From positions 1,116,001-1,180,000 of the forward strand of contig NC_014655.1 of assembly GCF_000166395.1 (NCBI RefSeq): 64,000 nt of DNA. The letters run 5' to 3'. Origin of the DNA: Leadbetterella byssophila DSM 17132 (GTDB lineage Bacteria; Bacteroidota; Bacteroidia; Cytophagales; Spirosomataceae). Below are positions 15,323 to 23,994 of the stretch, piece after piece. The translations under genes were made by a program, and so were the position numbers. A model generated the notes under the pieces. The model was not told where the DNA came from. It worked only from the letters and a program-made list of their open reading frames with translations, and searched no databases. Position 1 is the first letter of the stretch, and the number at the start of each line of letters is the position of its first letter.

Positions 15323-16577
15323 TTATTTAGTCAAATAGGCCCTAGTATTAATTAGGGGAATATTAGATTGGTACGATGAATTAATTACCTTAATAAATTC
15401 ATTGGCGATTACTGCATGTCCAAATGAAGAAGGAGTAAGGCCGTCAGCTGAAAAGAAATTTCCGTTGGGGTACTTAGGATCTACCACTACACCATCATCA
15501 GTGACATATTTACCCTCTCGGATCTTTTCATAAAGCGTATATAGGTCGACTAAAGGCAGATTATTTTGTTGGGCCAATTTTTTCAACCATTCATTATAAA
15601 TCCTCACTGTCCAGCGTTCTTCTACTCCTATTACATCTTCATCCAGAATTGGATTATCAACACTTAATCCCTGAGAGCTGCTACCCTCCAGTATTTCGTA
15701 AAGACGTTCCGATGGTAGAAAACGATCTCCTTCCTGTGCTATCCTAACATCATTTTTATTGTATCGTTGGATAAAAAACTCTGATCCAAAGTGCTTTTGC
15801 AGTTGATGATAACTGTAGGTATTGTAGTAGGGCAAATTGAAAACTTCCGGTACATTGGCCATGATACCCTTCGCTCCCCTTTTTTATAAGCAATTTTAAA
15901 ATTTTATCCTCCGGGAAATAGCCTTCTCTGTCATAGGTTAAGAAACTAATGTCCTGCAGGTAGGTCCCGCTATTAAACAGTTCTATAAAATCCTGCATAC
16001 CAAGTTCATAAGTGAAAAAATCCACTTGCTTTAAGCGGGTTTCAAGAACTTCATAATAGTTATGGTTTTTTTCGCTACCGCTCTCAAGGAACCTATCTAA
16101 ATGGTTAAATTCTCTTTTGCTAAAAGTCGGAAGCCAGTCGTTTTCCGTATCTTTTTCCGAAAGAGCCAGACTTAACACCTTGAGATGGGGTATGGCAAGG
16201 TTGTCTACATTGGTGGTAACTTTGGGTAGTTTGCTATTTCTATCTGCATCATCAAAATCTTTAATTTCGTCATAATACAGCAGGCCCTCTTTGCTGATGG
16301 CAACTGTCTTTCTCCCAGTTCCATTTCCTTCGAGCAGAGGTTGTCTAAAATCTTTGATACCCATTTGTTGTGCAATTAAAGCTGGAAACGAAGTCTGTTG
16401 TGCTACCGTATAGACGCCACCATCACGTACTCCCGCCGACAAAGTAGAGCCGACAGCTACATAAACCGGTGAAGAGCCATTGGCATTAGTAAGCTTTCCC
16501 AAGTCAGGAGTTTAAGCATGAGAACTGTTAAAAAATAGGCTAACAGTGAAAGTGAGCGAAAGAAAAATTTTGTTCAT
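15323..16577 (-). pseudogene. GDSL/SGNH-hydrolase-like secreted protein, broken twice
   Basis: Two overlapping frames make one gene when joined. The start is the ATG at 16577, followed by a 21-residue signal peptide ending NSSHA. Codon 22 is TAA (16512-16514) where CAA (Gln) would restore SHAQTPDLGKL. The frame then runs to about 15870, where a one-base length change in an A6G4 run shifts it. The remainder (MANVPEVFNLP...) runs to 15323. The tail contains NNLPLVDLYTLYEKI and SADGLTPSSFGHAVIANEF, the latter a block with Asp and His typical of GDSL esterases. The repaired product would be about 417 residues. Both lesions would need sequencing to exclude error, but the gene appears dead. Confidence 0.72.
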
Positions 16578-16607
16578 AATCTATATATTTTTAAGTTTAT
16601 GCATCTG

Positions 16608-16898
16608 CTAAGGCCAGATTTTTTGCAGCAGCTCTTTACCTAATTGCCCAAGCTTCAGTGCGTAATCGCCTTCCAATACAGCAAAATCCAGAACACCTGT
16701 GTTACCGGTTGTGGATTGATCCAATGAAAGACCATCAGTACTGAGGAGTTTATCATGGATATATTCCGGAGCTTTCCGATCCTGATTAATCAGAAGTCCT
16801 TCCAAGGTATAATGCTCACCAGAAACTTTACCACACGAAAACCTAGCTACAAAAGCTAGCACTAAAAAACATAACGGATTTACTTTAATAATGTACAT
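16608..16898 (-). CDS. Hypothetical secreted or lipoprotein-like small protein
   Basis: This 96-residue frame begins with a basic residue and a hydrophobic stretch ending ARFSC, which resembles a lipoprotein signal with lipidation at the Cys, then a hydrophilic tail. It lies 30 bp upstream of the GDSL-like pseudogene on the same strand, so it may have been part of the same operon. The family is not recognised. The abrupt end (LLQKIWP) and the decayed neighbour raise the possibility that it too is a remnant of a longer gene. Confidence 0.35.
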   Translation of the reverse strand: MYIIKVNPLCFLVLAFVARFSCGKVSGEHYTLEGLLINQDRKAPEYIHDKLLSTDGLSLDQSTTGNTGVLDFAVLEGDYALKLGQLGKELLQKIWP

Positions 16899-17023
16899 TC
16901 TTATAAATCACTATAAAGTGAATTATAAATTTATGGCCTTTAAAGTGTAAAAGCAAATTATTATGTTGTCCCAATAGCTCGATAAAAACTTGGACACAAA
17001 ACTAAGTTAATAATTAATTAGAT

Positions 17024-17338
17024 TTGTGTATGTCAAAGCATAGGAAAACGTGGTCTTCAGAAGAAAAGGAGAAGATAGTACTTTACTCAATTGAGCATGG
17101 GGTTAGTGTTGCTTCAAGGGAATTTGGGGTGTCGTCTGTAAGTATTTATAGTTGGAAAGAGAAGTTTGACCAACTGGGTAAGACAGGTTTACCTCCAGGG
17201 TCGATGTCAGATTCTGAGCGTGAGTTAAAACAATTGCGTCGAGAAAACGAAGCTCTTAAACGGATCGTGGCCGAAAAAGAGTTAGCTATTCAGATTAAAG
17301 ATTCCCTTTTAAAAAAAAGTCAATCCCTAAAGAAATGA
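17024..17338 (+). CDS. IS3-family orfA, helix-turn-helix transposase subunit
   Basis: The 104-residue protein has an N-terminal helix-turn-helix (GVSVASREFGVSSVSIYSWK) and a C-terminal coiled coil (ELKQLRRENEALKRIVAEKE), the standard OrfA of IS3 elements, which binds the element's ends. The 3' end holds the run CTTTTAAAAAAAAGTC, a likely slippage site, and the stop overlaps the orfB start by 4 bp (ATGA). A fused OrfAB product or coupled re-initiation are both possible. Confidence 0.9.
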   Translation: MCMSKHRKTWSSEEKEKIVLYSIEHGVSVASREFGVSSVSIYSWKEKFDQLGKTGLPPGSMSDSERELKQLRRENEALKRIVAEKELAIQIKDSLLKKSQSLKK

Positions 17339-18234
17339 AAATCATGGTTGTTGACGAGTTTTTAGAGCAAGGGAAGCCAAAATCAATAGTGTTGAAGCAT
17401 GTAGGGTTAGCTAGAAGTAGCTATTATTATACATCTACTGGCACAAAACCCGGTAAAAAGATCTCTCAGTTTGTCTATGATTTAGAAAACAACAGGCATG
17501 ATTTGGAGTATGTTTTGCAAGAAACCAAGAAACTTTTGGAGGGAGAATTTGTGGATTACGGTTATTATAAAACCTATCGCTATTTAAACCAAGAAAAGGG
17601 GTTAAAGATAGGTGCTTATAGAACCTACAAACTCATGAAAGAGCATAATTTACTGAAATTTCAACGCAATAATACCAAAAGAACTAGCCGAAATTGGGTA
17701 AAAGACCTCGTCCCTAATGTACAAAACGAATTTAGTTTCCTTGAATTTGACATTAAGTATGTTTATATCCAAGGAACACGCTCAAATGCACAAGTCTTGA
17801 CCGTTTTAGATGTTTTTTCAAGATGGCAACTTGGACAATACATCGCAAATTCTATTAAATCAGAAGATGTAATTAGACTTTTTGAGCAAATTTTTGAAAC
17901 TTATCCTATGCCTAAGCAATTTATCGTAAGAAATGATAATGGTTCTCAATTTGAAGCAACAATAGTTCAGGAATATTTAAGACAAAAAGGAGTTAATCAG
18001 GAATTTACGAAGCCTGCTACTCCGCAACAGAATGCACATATTGAGTCCTATCATTCAATCTTAGAGAGTGCTGTTTGTCAGAGATTTGAGTTTGAAGATT
18101 TGCAAGATTTCAAACAAGTGATGCATAGATGGAAAAAATTTTATAACTTCGAAAGAATACATGGAGGTTTACAATATATGTCTCCTCGAAAATTCCTCGA
18201 ATCAATACAAGTAGAAATAGACCCTACGTGGTAA
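17335..18234 (+). CDS. IS3-family orfB transposase with DDE integrase core
   Basis: The 299-residue protein has an N-terminal HTH_21-like segment and an rve integrase domain (about 120-290). The catalytic acidic residues are in FLEFDIKYVYI (Asp), VRNDNGSQFEA (Asp) and NAHIESYHSILE (Glu). It cuts and joins the ends of the element. The domain is complete and no internal stop is present. It ends about 40 bp before the right end of the element. Confidence 0.92.
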   Translation: MKIMVVDEFLEQGKPKSIVLKHVGLARSSYYYTSTGTKPGKKISQFVYDLENNRHDLEYVLQETKKLLEGEFVDYGYYKTYRYLNQEKGLKIGAYRTYKLMKEHNLLKFQRNNTKRTSRNWVKDLVPNVQNEFSFLEFDIKYVYIQGTRSNAQVLTVLDVFSRWQLGQYIANSIKSEDVIRLFEQIFETYPMPKQFIVRNDNGSQFEATIVQEYLRQKGVNQEFTKPATPQQNAHIESYHSILESAVCQRFEFEDLQDFKQVMHRWKKFYNFERIHGGLQYMSPRKFLESIQVEIDPTW

Positions 18235-18275
18235 AATAAAGTAAATAAACTGTCCAAGTATTTGCGTTTAAGACA

Positions 18276-18540
18276 CCAATATTCACGGTCAAGAAACGTC
18301 CAACCGATTTCCACTATTCCGGGGCCCCAGGGCTTATATCTGCTGGTTCCAACCGTCTTCCCTTGCCATACTATTACCAAAGCATTCCCTGCTTCATTGA
18401 ACCAAACCTTAAATCCTTCAAGTGTTTGAAGGATGCTGTTCCCATAAAAGGGGATCTGAAGATATAGCCCAAAGGGCATCGAAATCATCTTCACGTAGTG
18501 GACGAATCAGTAATTCCCCTTGAGTAAGTGTAGGTTGCAT
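18276..18540 (-). pseudogene. GNAT acetyltransferase, frameshifted and truncated by IS3
   Basis: The gene begins at the ATG at 18540 (MQPTLTQGELLIRPLREDDF), 1 bp after the stop of the nitroreductase gene, so it was the second gene of that operon. The first frame stops at 18418-18420. The rest of the domain continues in another frame with GNALVIVWQGKTVG and VEIGWTFLDREYW, the last being a hallmark of RimJ/RimL-like GNATs just before the acetyl-CoA motif. The IS element begins immediately after YW, and the missing C-terminal half is not found on its other side. The gene is non-functional. Confidence 0.78.
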
Positions 18541-18541
18541 T

Positions 18542-19339
18542 TCAAATTCTTTTATATACTTCTTCAAACGGCACTCTTAATTGGGTCCTACGAACACCTG
18601 CCTCCGTCCGGATTCCACAAGGAATGATCATATTGACACTTGAGCCGTAAGGAAGGTCCAGGATCTTTTTGACCATTTTACTATCAAAACCCTCTAAAGG
18701 ACAAGTATCATACCCTTGCCCGGCCATGGCTATCATAAAGTTTTGTGCGGCTAAGGCACAAGATTTATGCACTACAGCATAGATTTCCTCTTCTGAAACC
18801 TCCCTGGTCATGGGTTGGAACAAACCTACTACTGACGCTATAATTTTCCGTAGTACCCCAAGTAATCCTACGAATCTTGCATATAAGAAGGGCATCAAAA
18901 ATCCGTAATATCGCTTCCTGTTCTTTCTTCTAGGCTCTTTCCTGTCTTCCGGAGAATATCTTTCTATGTCCTCGTACTCCAGCTTTAGCATTTCCTTGCT
19001 CCGCCGGTAAAACAAATCCTGTCTTGTCACAAAAACCACCACTTCCTTTGCCGTCTTCATGGAATTCTGATCCAAACAAGCACGTGTAAGAGATTTCATG
19101 GTTTCTTTATCTGTTACATGATAGAATTCCCATAATTGCATATTACTGCTATTCGGTGCTAAACTCGCTAGCTCCAAACATCGTTTTACCTTCTCAGTGG
19201 AGATCTCCTTTTCAGCGTCAAATTCCCTTGTAGATCTTCTGTATAAAATTGCTTCCTCAACCGTCATAGTACTTTGCAAGACATCCACCAAATTACGCTT
19301 AATTTTGAACACTTTATGGCAGAAATGAATTTTAGCCAA
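18542..19339 (-). CDS. Nitroreductase-family FMN oxidoreductase
   Basis: The 265-residue protein is a nitroreductase-fold flavoprotein. The N-terminal FMN-binding block RRSTREFDAEKEIS and the ASLAPNSSNMQLWEF loop are typical, and the C-terminal GYDTCPLEGFDSKMVKKIL block is the usual flavin and NAD(P)H contact. A central insertion (about 115-190) includes the basic stretch RKEPRRKNRKRYYG and a hydrophobic segment not found in short family members. The ATG at 19267 (MTVEEAILYRRS) is a likelier start than the upstream ATG because it matches the family N-terminus. It is divergent from the RND efflux operon, an association seen with xenobiotic resistance. Confidence 0.85.
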   Translation of the reverse strand: MAKIHFCHKVFKIKRNLVDVLQSTMTVEEAILYRRSTREFDAEKEISTEKVKRCLELASLAPNSSNMQLWEFYHVTDKETMKSLTRACLDQNSMKTAKEVVVFVTRQDLFYRRSKEMLKLEYEDIERYSPEDRKEPRRKNRKRYYGFLMPFLYARFVGLLGVLRKIIASVVGLFQPMTREVSEEEIYAVVHKSCALAAQNFMIAMAGQGYDTCPLEGFDSKMVKKILDLPYGSSVNMIIPCGIRTEAGVRRTQLRVPFEEVYKRI

Positions 19340-19373
19340 ATTTTTATTTCAAAAATCCCATATCGTGCCTAAC

Positions 19374-19399
19374 CGCCAAAAGTTGTTTGGTCGCCAAAA
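19374..19399. promoter_or_regulatory. Candidate operator between nitroreductase gene and efflux operon
   Basis: The 138-bp divergent gap has two direct repeats CGCCAAAA (19374-19381 and 19392-19399) around the palindrome CCAAA-AGTTG-TTTGG (19376-19390). The centred position between two divergent promoters would allow one regulator to control both units. No regulator gene lies nearby. The match to a known protein is unknown. Confidence 0.3.
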
Positions 19400-19477
19400 A
19401 TTTACCTTTTATCAGACGGCGTGGACACCATCTCTATACAATAGAATTTATACTACATAAATACTTACTTTTCTGAC

Positions 19478-20848
19478 ATGTTAAGGAAAGTATTCTTCAT
19501 ACTGATGACCTCTGGAGCCAGTGTAATGGCGCAAAATGATTTATCTTTTAAAGAGGTCTTACACATGGCCCAAGAAAATTACGGAAGAATCAAAGTAAGG
19601 CAATGGAATGTGTCTTCCGTGCAGAAAGGGATAGATTTAGCCAAGAGACAAGCTCTTCCTAATTTAAATCTTGGTGCTCAGCAAGACTTTGGCACTATAA
19701 ACGGCCAATTTGGGGCCTTGTATCCCTTTGGAGGTCTATCTGCCAGTTCAGCTGGACCTACACTGGAGGAACAAAACTGGCACGCCGCTTTTGGGGCCTT
19801 ATATTTAGCAAATGTCAATTGGGACATTTTTACTTTTGGCAAGAACAAAGAAAGAATACATGTAGCTGAGCAGGAAACTGAGGTGGAGTCAGCTATCTTA
19901 CGTCAAGCCATTTTTGAACACAGGGTTAAGGTCGCATCTACTTATTTGCAATGGATAGCTGCTGAACGGCTCACTTTAGCTTACGAAAGGAACTTAAGCA
20001 GAGCTGACTCTTTGGTCACATTAATAGAAGGAAAGGTTAGTGGAGGGCTTATACCGGGTGCGGACCTGAGCATGGCAAAAGCAGATAGGGCAAATGCCTC
20101 TATTTTGCATATAAGGGCACTTGAACAAAGTCAATCTCTAAGAATTGAACTGCAAGAACTTCTAGGCAAAGACGGAGTATCATTTAACCCAGATCCTCTC
20201 ATTTTATCAAAAACACCTTTCAGTAGAGATGGAGATGCTGTACATCCGGAACTAGAATGGAGAAGAGCCTTGGTTCAATTAAATGAGGCGAAAAGACGGT
20301 ACCAAAGAAGCCTGCTCTATCCGTCTATCAACGTGGTGGGCTTGATACAATCCAGAGCTTCAGGGTTTAAACCTCAATACATTACGGATCAGACACAATA
20401 TTCTACAGGCTACTTCAGCGGGATTTGGCCCAATAGGACCAATTACCTCTTTGGAGTGGGGCTGAATTGGAACTTCACCCAAAGCTATAGAACCAAAAGC
20501 CAAATTCAGGCCCTTGAAATCTCAGGAAAAGCCTTAGAGATGGAAGAAGTGACCCTAGCTCGGAGGTTGGGTTACCAGATGGAATTAGCTGAAGTAAAAT
20601 GGACCAATGCACGGAGAATAGTAGAAGAAGTCCCTGTCCAATTAGAAGCAGCAAGAGAAGCTTTTGGAAGGAAATCTGCTTTATATCAAAACGGACTAGC
20701 AGATTTATATGACGTCATACTAGCTCAAAATGCCTTAAACAGAGCAGAAGCAGAGAAGGAAGTAGCGCAAGTGAATGTTTGGTCAGCTTTACTTTTAAAG
20801 GCAGCTGCCAGTGGAGATTTTAGCATTTTTGAAAATAACCTGGAATGA
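19478..20848 (+). CDS. TolC-family outer-membrane efflux channel
   Basis: The 456-residue protein has a signal peptide ending near SVMAQ and the TolC pattern of long alpha-helical hairpins and short beta segments in two repeats, for example FEHRVKVASTYLQWIAAE and LADLYDVILAQNALNRAE. It forms the outer-membrane duct of a tripartite efflux system. It is the first gene of a three-gene operon. Its stop overlaps the RND gene start by 4 bp (20845-20848, ATGA). Length and layout are normal for the family. Confidence 0.92.
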   Translation: MLRKVFFILMTSGASVMAQNDLSFKEVLHMAQENYGRIKVRQWNVSSVQKGIDLAKRQALPNLNLGAQQDFGTINGQFGALYPFGGLSASSAGPTLEEQNWHAAFGALYLANVNWDIFTFGKNKERIHVAEQETEVESAILRQAIFEHRVKVASTYLQWIAAERLTLAYERNLSRADSLVTLIEGKVSGGLIPGADLSMAKADRANASILHIRALEQSQSLRIELQELLGKDGVSFNPDPLILSKTPFSRDGDAVHPELEWRRALVQLNEAKRRYQRSLLYPSINVVGLIQSRASGFKPQYITDQTQYSTGYFSGIWPNRTNYLFGVGLNWNFTQSYRTKSQIQALEISGKALEMEEVTLARRLGYQMELAEVKWTNARRIVEEVPVQLEAAREAFGRKSALYQNGLADLYDVILAQNALNRAEAEKEVAQVNVWSALLLKAAASGDFSIFENNLE

Positions 20849-23800
20849 ACTTAATTCGTCTAGCACTAAGAAAACCTATTACCATCATGGTTATAGTAGC
20901 CGGTCTATTCTTTTTTGGAGTAAGGGCGGTGAACACCATCAAGATTGATATTTTCCCCAAACTAGATCTTCCGGTGATCTACTTTGCACACCCCTTTGGA
21001 GGCTATTCTCCTCAGCAAATGGAGTCTTTCTTTGCTAAGCAGTACATTAATATTCTACTTTATGTTAACGGTATAAAAACCATAGAAACAAAGAACATCC
21101 AAGGTTTGACTTTGATGAAGATCAGTTTCTATCCAGGCACGAATATGGCACAAGCTGCAGCGGAGCTCAATTCCTTCTCCACGCGTATACAAGCCTCCTT
21201 TCCCCCTGGATCAAACCCTCCCTTTATCATTCGTTTTGATGCTTCTACATTACCGGTAGGACAAATGGTATTGAGTAGTGAGAAGAGATCAAACAACGAA
21301 CTTCTGGATCTAGCTAACGTTTATGTGCGCTCCAGCTTTACATCTATACCCGGAGTGGTATCTTCCCCTCCTTTCGGTGGAAACGTTAGGACCGTGGTCA
21401 TTAATGCAAATCCGGAGTTGCTACGTGCTTATAATATCACTCCTGATCAGGTAGTTGAAGCCCTAAGAATTAATAATACTATAGCCCCCTCGGGTAATGC
21501 GCGTGTAGGTGACAAATACTATATCACCCCTACGAACAGCATGATTAAGAACATCAAAGACTTTGAAAATATACCTTTGTTTAAAGGTACTGTTCAAAAC
21601 CTTTATCTGAAAGATGTGGCCACAGTACAAGACGGTGCGGATATGACGGCCGGCTATGCACTAGTAAATGGAAGAAGGTCTGTATATTTGAGTATTGCCA
21701 AAAGTGCGGATGCTTCCACCTGGGAAGTGGTTAAGAAACTAAAAGCTTCTATTCCAAACATCCAATCTAACCTACCAGAAGACGTAAAGGTAACGTACGA
21801 ATTTGACCAGTCGAGATACGTAATCAATGCCGTTCGTAGTTTAATGACTGAAGGAATCATAGGGGCTCTTTTAACGGGCTTGATGGTAATCCTCTTCCTT
21901 GGGGATCTCAGAGGAGCACTTATAGTAATCCTCACCATTCCTACCTCTATCATATCAGCGGTACTTTTCTTGAACCTCTTTGATCAAACCATTAATATCA
22001 TGACCTTGAGTGGTTTGGCGCTTGCCATTGGGATCTTAGTGGATGAAAGCACGGTGACCATAGAGAACATTCACCAGCACCTGGCCATGGGGAAAAGTAA
22101 ATCACTGGCCATATGGGACGCCTGTAAAGAGATTGCCTTCCCTAAACTTCTTATTCTATTCTGTATCCTAGCCGTGTTTGCTCCTGCGTTCACCATGGAA
22201 GGGATTCCGGGATCATTGTTCTTGCCTTTGGCCCTGGCTATAGGTTTTAGCATGGTCATCTCCTATTTCCTCTCTCAAACCTTTGTGCCTGTACTGGCCA
22301 ACTGGATCATGAAGGATCATGTAGGACACACAGAAGAAGGCTTTTTTGATCGTTTCAGAGAAAAGTATATCTCTTTGATCAAAAAATTGATGCCTCAGCG
22401 CAAGCTTATAGTAACATTATATGTTCTAGGACTTGGACTCCTGTCCTATTTTCTGCTAGGGAATATCGGTAGAGATGTATTGCCCCAAGTGAATAGTAGC
22501 CAATTCCAGATCCGAATGCGTATCCCGGACGGTACCCGCATAGAAAAAACCGAAAAGGAAACCATTAAACTGCTTGAAACCATTGAAAAGGTAGTGGGTA
22601 AGGAGAATATCAGTATAACTTCTGCCTACGCCGGAGGACACCCCCAACTCTTCTCCGTGAACCCTATCTACTTGTTCATGGCCGGATCTCATGAAGCGGT
22701 ACTGCAAATAGCCCTGAAGGAACCTTATAAGGATGGCATTGATGCCTTGAAGAACAAGATTCGTGAGGAAGCAACAAAGGTGAATCCTCAAATGAAGTTA
22801 TCCTTTGAACCCATAGAATTGACGGAAAAGATCTTGAGTCAGGGCTCTCCTACTCCTATAGAAGTACGTTTCTCCGGAAGGAATAAAGCCACCAATGAGG
22901 AATACGCTAGGAAAGTGGAGAAAGAACTAAAAAAATTGCCTATGCTGAGGGATGTTCAGATTGGGCAATCCTTGAGGTATCCTGCCCTGAACATTGAGAT
23001 TGACCGAGTGAAAGCCGCTCAATTAAATCTGGACATGGCTGAAATCTCCAGGACATTGACAGCAGCTTTGTCATCCTCCAGATATACGGATAAAAACATG
23101 TGGACGGATACCCAAGGAGGTTATTCCTATAGTGTACAAGTTCAAATCCCTGAATATCTGATGAACAGTAAGGAGGAGATTGCGGCCATTCCTTTGCAAA
23201 AGGGAAGCAGTAGGCCTAATCTAGGAGACGTGGCCGTAATTACAGAAACTCATACTTACGGTGAAATTGATAACCTGGGAGCTATTCCCATGCTGACAGT
23301 GACGGCTAATTTAGATCATTCCGACTTAGGGTCTGCTTCAACTGAGGTAAAAAAGGTTTTAAATAATATCGGAGAACTACCAAGGGGATTAAAAGTAGAA
23401 ATGATAGGTCTTTCCCAAACCTTAGATCAGACCTTAAGCAGCTTACAAAATTCCTTGTTTATTGCCATAGTGGTCATTCTGCTTATGCTGGCGGCTAACT
23501 TCCAATCTTTCAAGGTGTCCACTATCGTTTTGGTTACCGTCCCCGCTGTATTAGTGGGTGCTTTAGGCTTTTTAATGCTATGTGGATCAACGCTGAACCT
23601 ACAGTCGTACATGGGTATTATCATGTCTGTGGGAGTTTCTATTTCCAATGCCGTATTATTGATTACAAATGCCGAGCAGTTAAGAAAAATAAATGGAAAT
23701 GCCATGCACTCTGCCATTGAGGCGGCCAATGTACGTGTAAGACCTATCATCATGACGGCCTTAGCTATGATAGCAGGTATGATCCCCATGGCCTTAGGTC

Positions 23801-23994
23801 ACGGCGAGGCGGGAGGACAGGTATCTCCTCTTGGAAGAGCCGTAGTGGGCGGCTTGTTCTTTTCCACTATTGCGGCCCTATTCGTATTGCCTTTAGCCTT
23901 TGCCTGGGGTCAGGAGAAAACAGGTACGTCCAGCGTATCACTAGATCCAGAAGACGAAGAGAGTTTAGTATATGTTCCAAAATCTGTCATATAA
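20845..23994 (+). CDS. RND-family efflux permease
   Basis: The 1049-residue protein is an RND inner-membrane pump with the normal twelve transmembrane segments: one at the N-terminus, five around 335-545, one around 535, and five near the C-terminus. Two large periplasmic loops lie between them. The central acidic proton-relay region ALAIGILVDESTVTIEN (TM4) replaces the VVDDAIVVVEN of AcrB with a single DE pair. The family is mixed (drug or metal export). The periplasmic adaptor follows directly (stop at 23994, start at 23995), and TolC precedes. This order, with the adaptor last, is common in Bacteroidota. The substrate is unknown. Confidence 0.93.
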   Translation: MNLIRLALRKPITIMVIVAGLFFFGVRAVNTIKIDIFPKLDLPVIYFAHPFGGYSPQQMESFFAKQYINILLYVNGIKTIETKNIQGLTLMKISFYPGTNMAQAAAELNSFSTRIQASFPPGSNPPFIIRFDASTLPVGQMVLSSEKRSNNELLDLANVYVRSSFTSIPGVVSSPPFGGNVRTVVINANPELLRAYNITPDQVVEALRINNTIAPSGNARVGDKYYITPTNSMIKNIKDFENIPLFKGTVQNLYLKDVATVQDGADMTAGYALVNGRRSVYLSIAKSADASTWEVVKKLKASIPNIQSNLPEDVKVTYEFDQSRYVINAVRSLMTEGIIGALLTGLMVILFLGDLRGALIVILTIPTSIISAVLFLNLFDQTINIMTLSGLALAIGILVDESTVTIENIHQHLAMGKSKSLAIWDACKEIAFPKLLILFCILAVFAPAFTMEGIPGSLFLPLALAIGFSMVISYFLSQTFVPVLANWIMKDHVGHTEEGFFDRFREKYISLIKKLMPQRKLIVTLYVLGLGLLSYFLLGNIGRDVLPQVNSSQFQIRMRIPDGTRIEKTEKETIKLLETIEKVVGKENISITSAYAGGHPQLFSVNPIYLFMAGSHEAVLQIALKEPYKDGIDALKNKIREEATKVNPQMKLSFEPIELTEKILSQGSPTPIEVRFSGRNKATNEEYARKVEKELKKLPMLRDVQIGQSLRYPALNIEIDRVKAAQLNLDMAEISRTLTAALSSSRYTDKNMWTDTQGGYSYSVQVQIPEYLMNSKEEIAAIPLQKGSSRPNLGDVAVITETHTYGEIDNLGAIPMLTVTANLDHSDLGSASTEVKKVLNNIGELPRGLKVEMIGLSQTLDQTLSSLQNSLFIAIVVILLMLAANFQSFKVSTIVLVTVPAVLVGALGFLMLCGSTLNLQSYMGIIMSVGVSISNAVLLITNAEQLRKINGNAMHSAIEAANVRVRPIIMTALAMIAGMIPMALGHGEAGGQVSPLGRAVVGGLFFSTIAALFVLPLAFAWGQEKTGTSSVSLDPEDEESLVYVPKSVI

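Larger units (their letters stand above)
16967..18275 (+). mobile_element. IS3-family insertion sequence (IS150-like), apparently intact
   Basis: The element carries orfA and orfB on the plus strand, flanked by inverted segments ACTTGGACA (16988-16996) and TGTCCAAGT (18251-18259). The right outer edge is placed at about 18275 because the GNAT reading frame of the interrupted gene ends there. The left edge is less certain, between about 16967 and 16985. No clean target duplication is seen, though CCAAT occurs at both candidate edges. The two ORFs are complete, so it may still be mobile. It differs in both ends and proteins from the IS3 element at 10570. Confidence 0.75.

Noticed and set aside
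18141..18494. A minus-strand frame of 117 codons that reads through the GNAT remnant into the IS3 end
   Set aside because: It is a composite of the pseudogene's second frame and IS sequence. The real start of the former GNAT gene is the ATG at 18540 in another frame.
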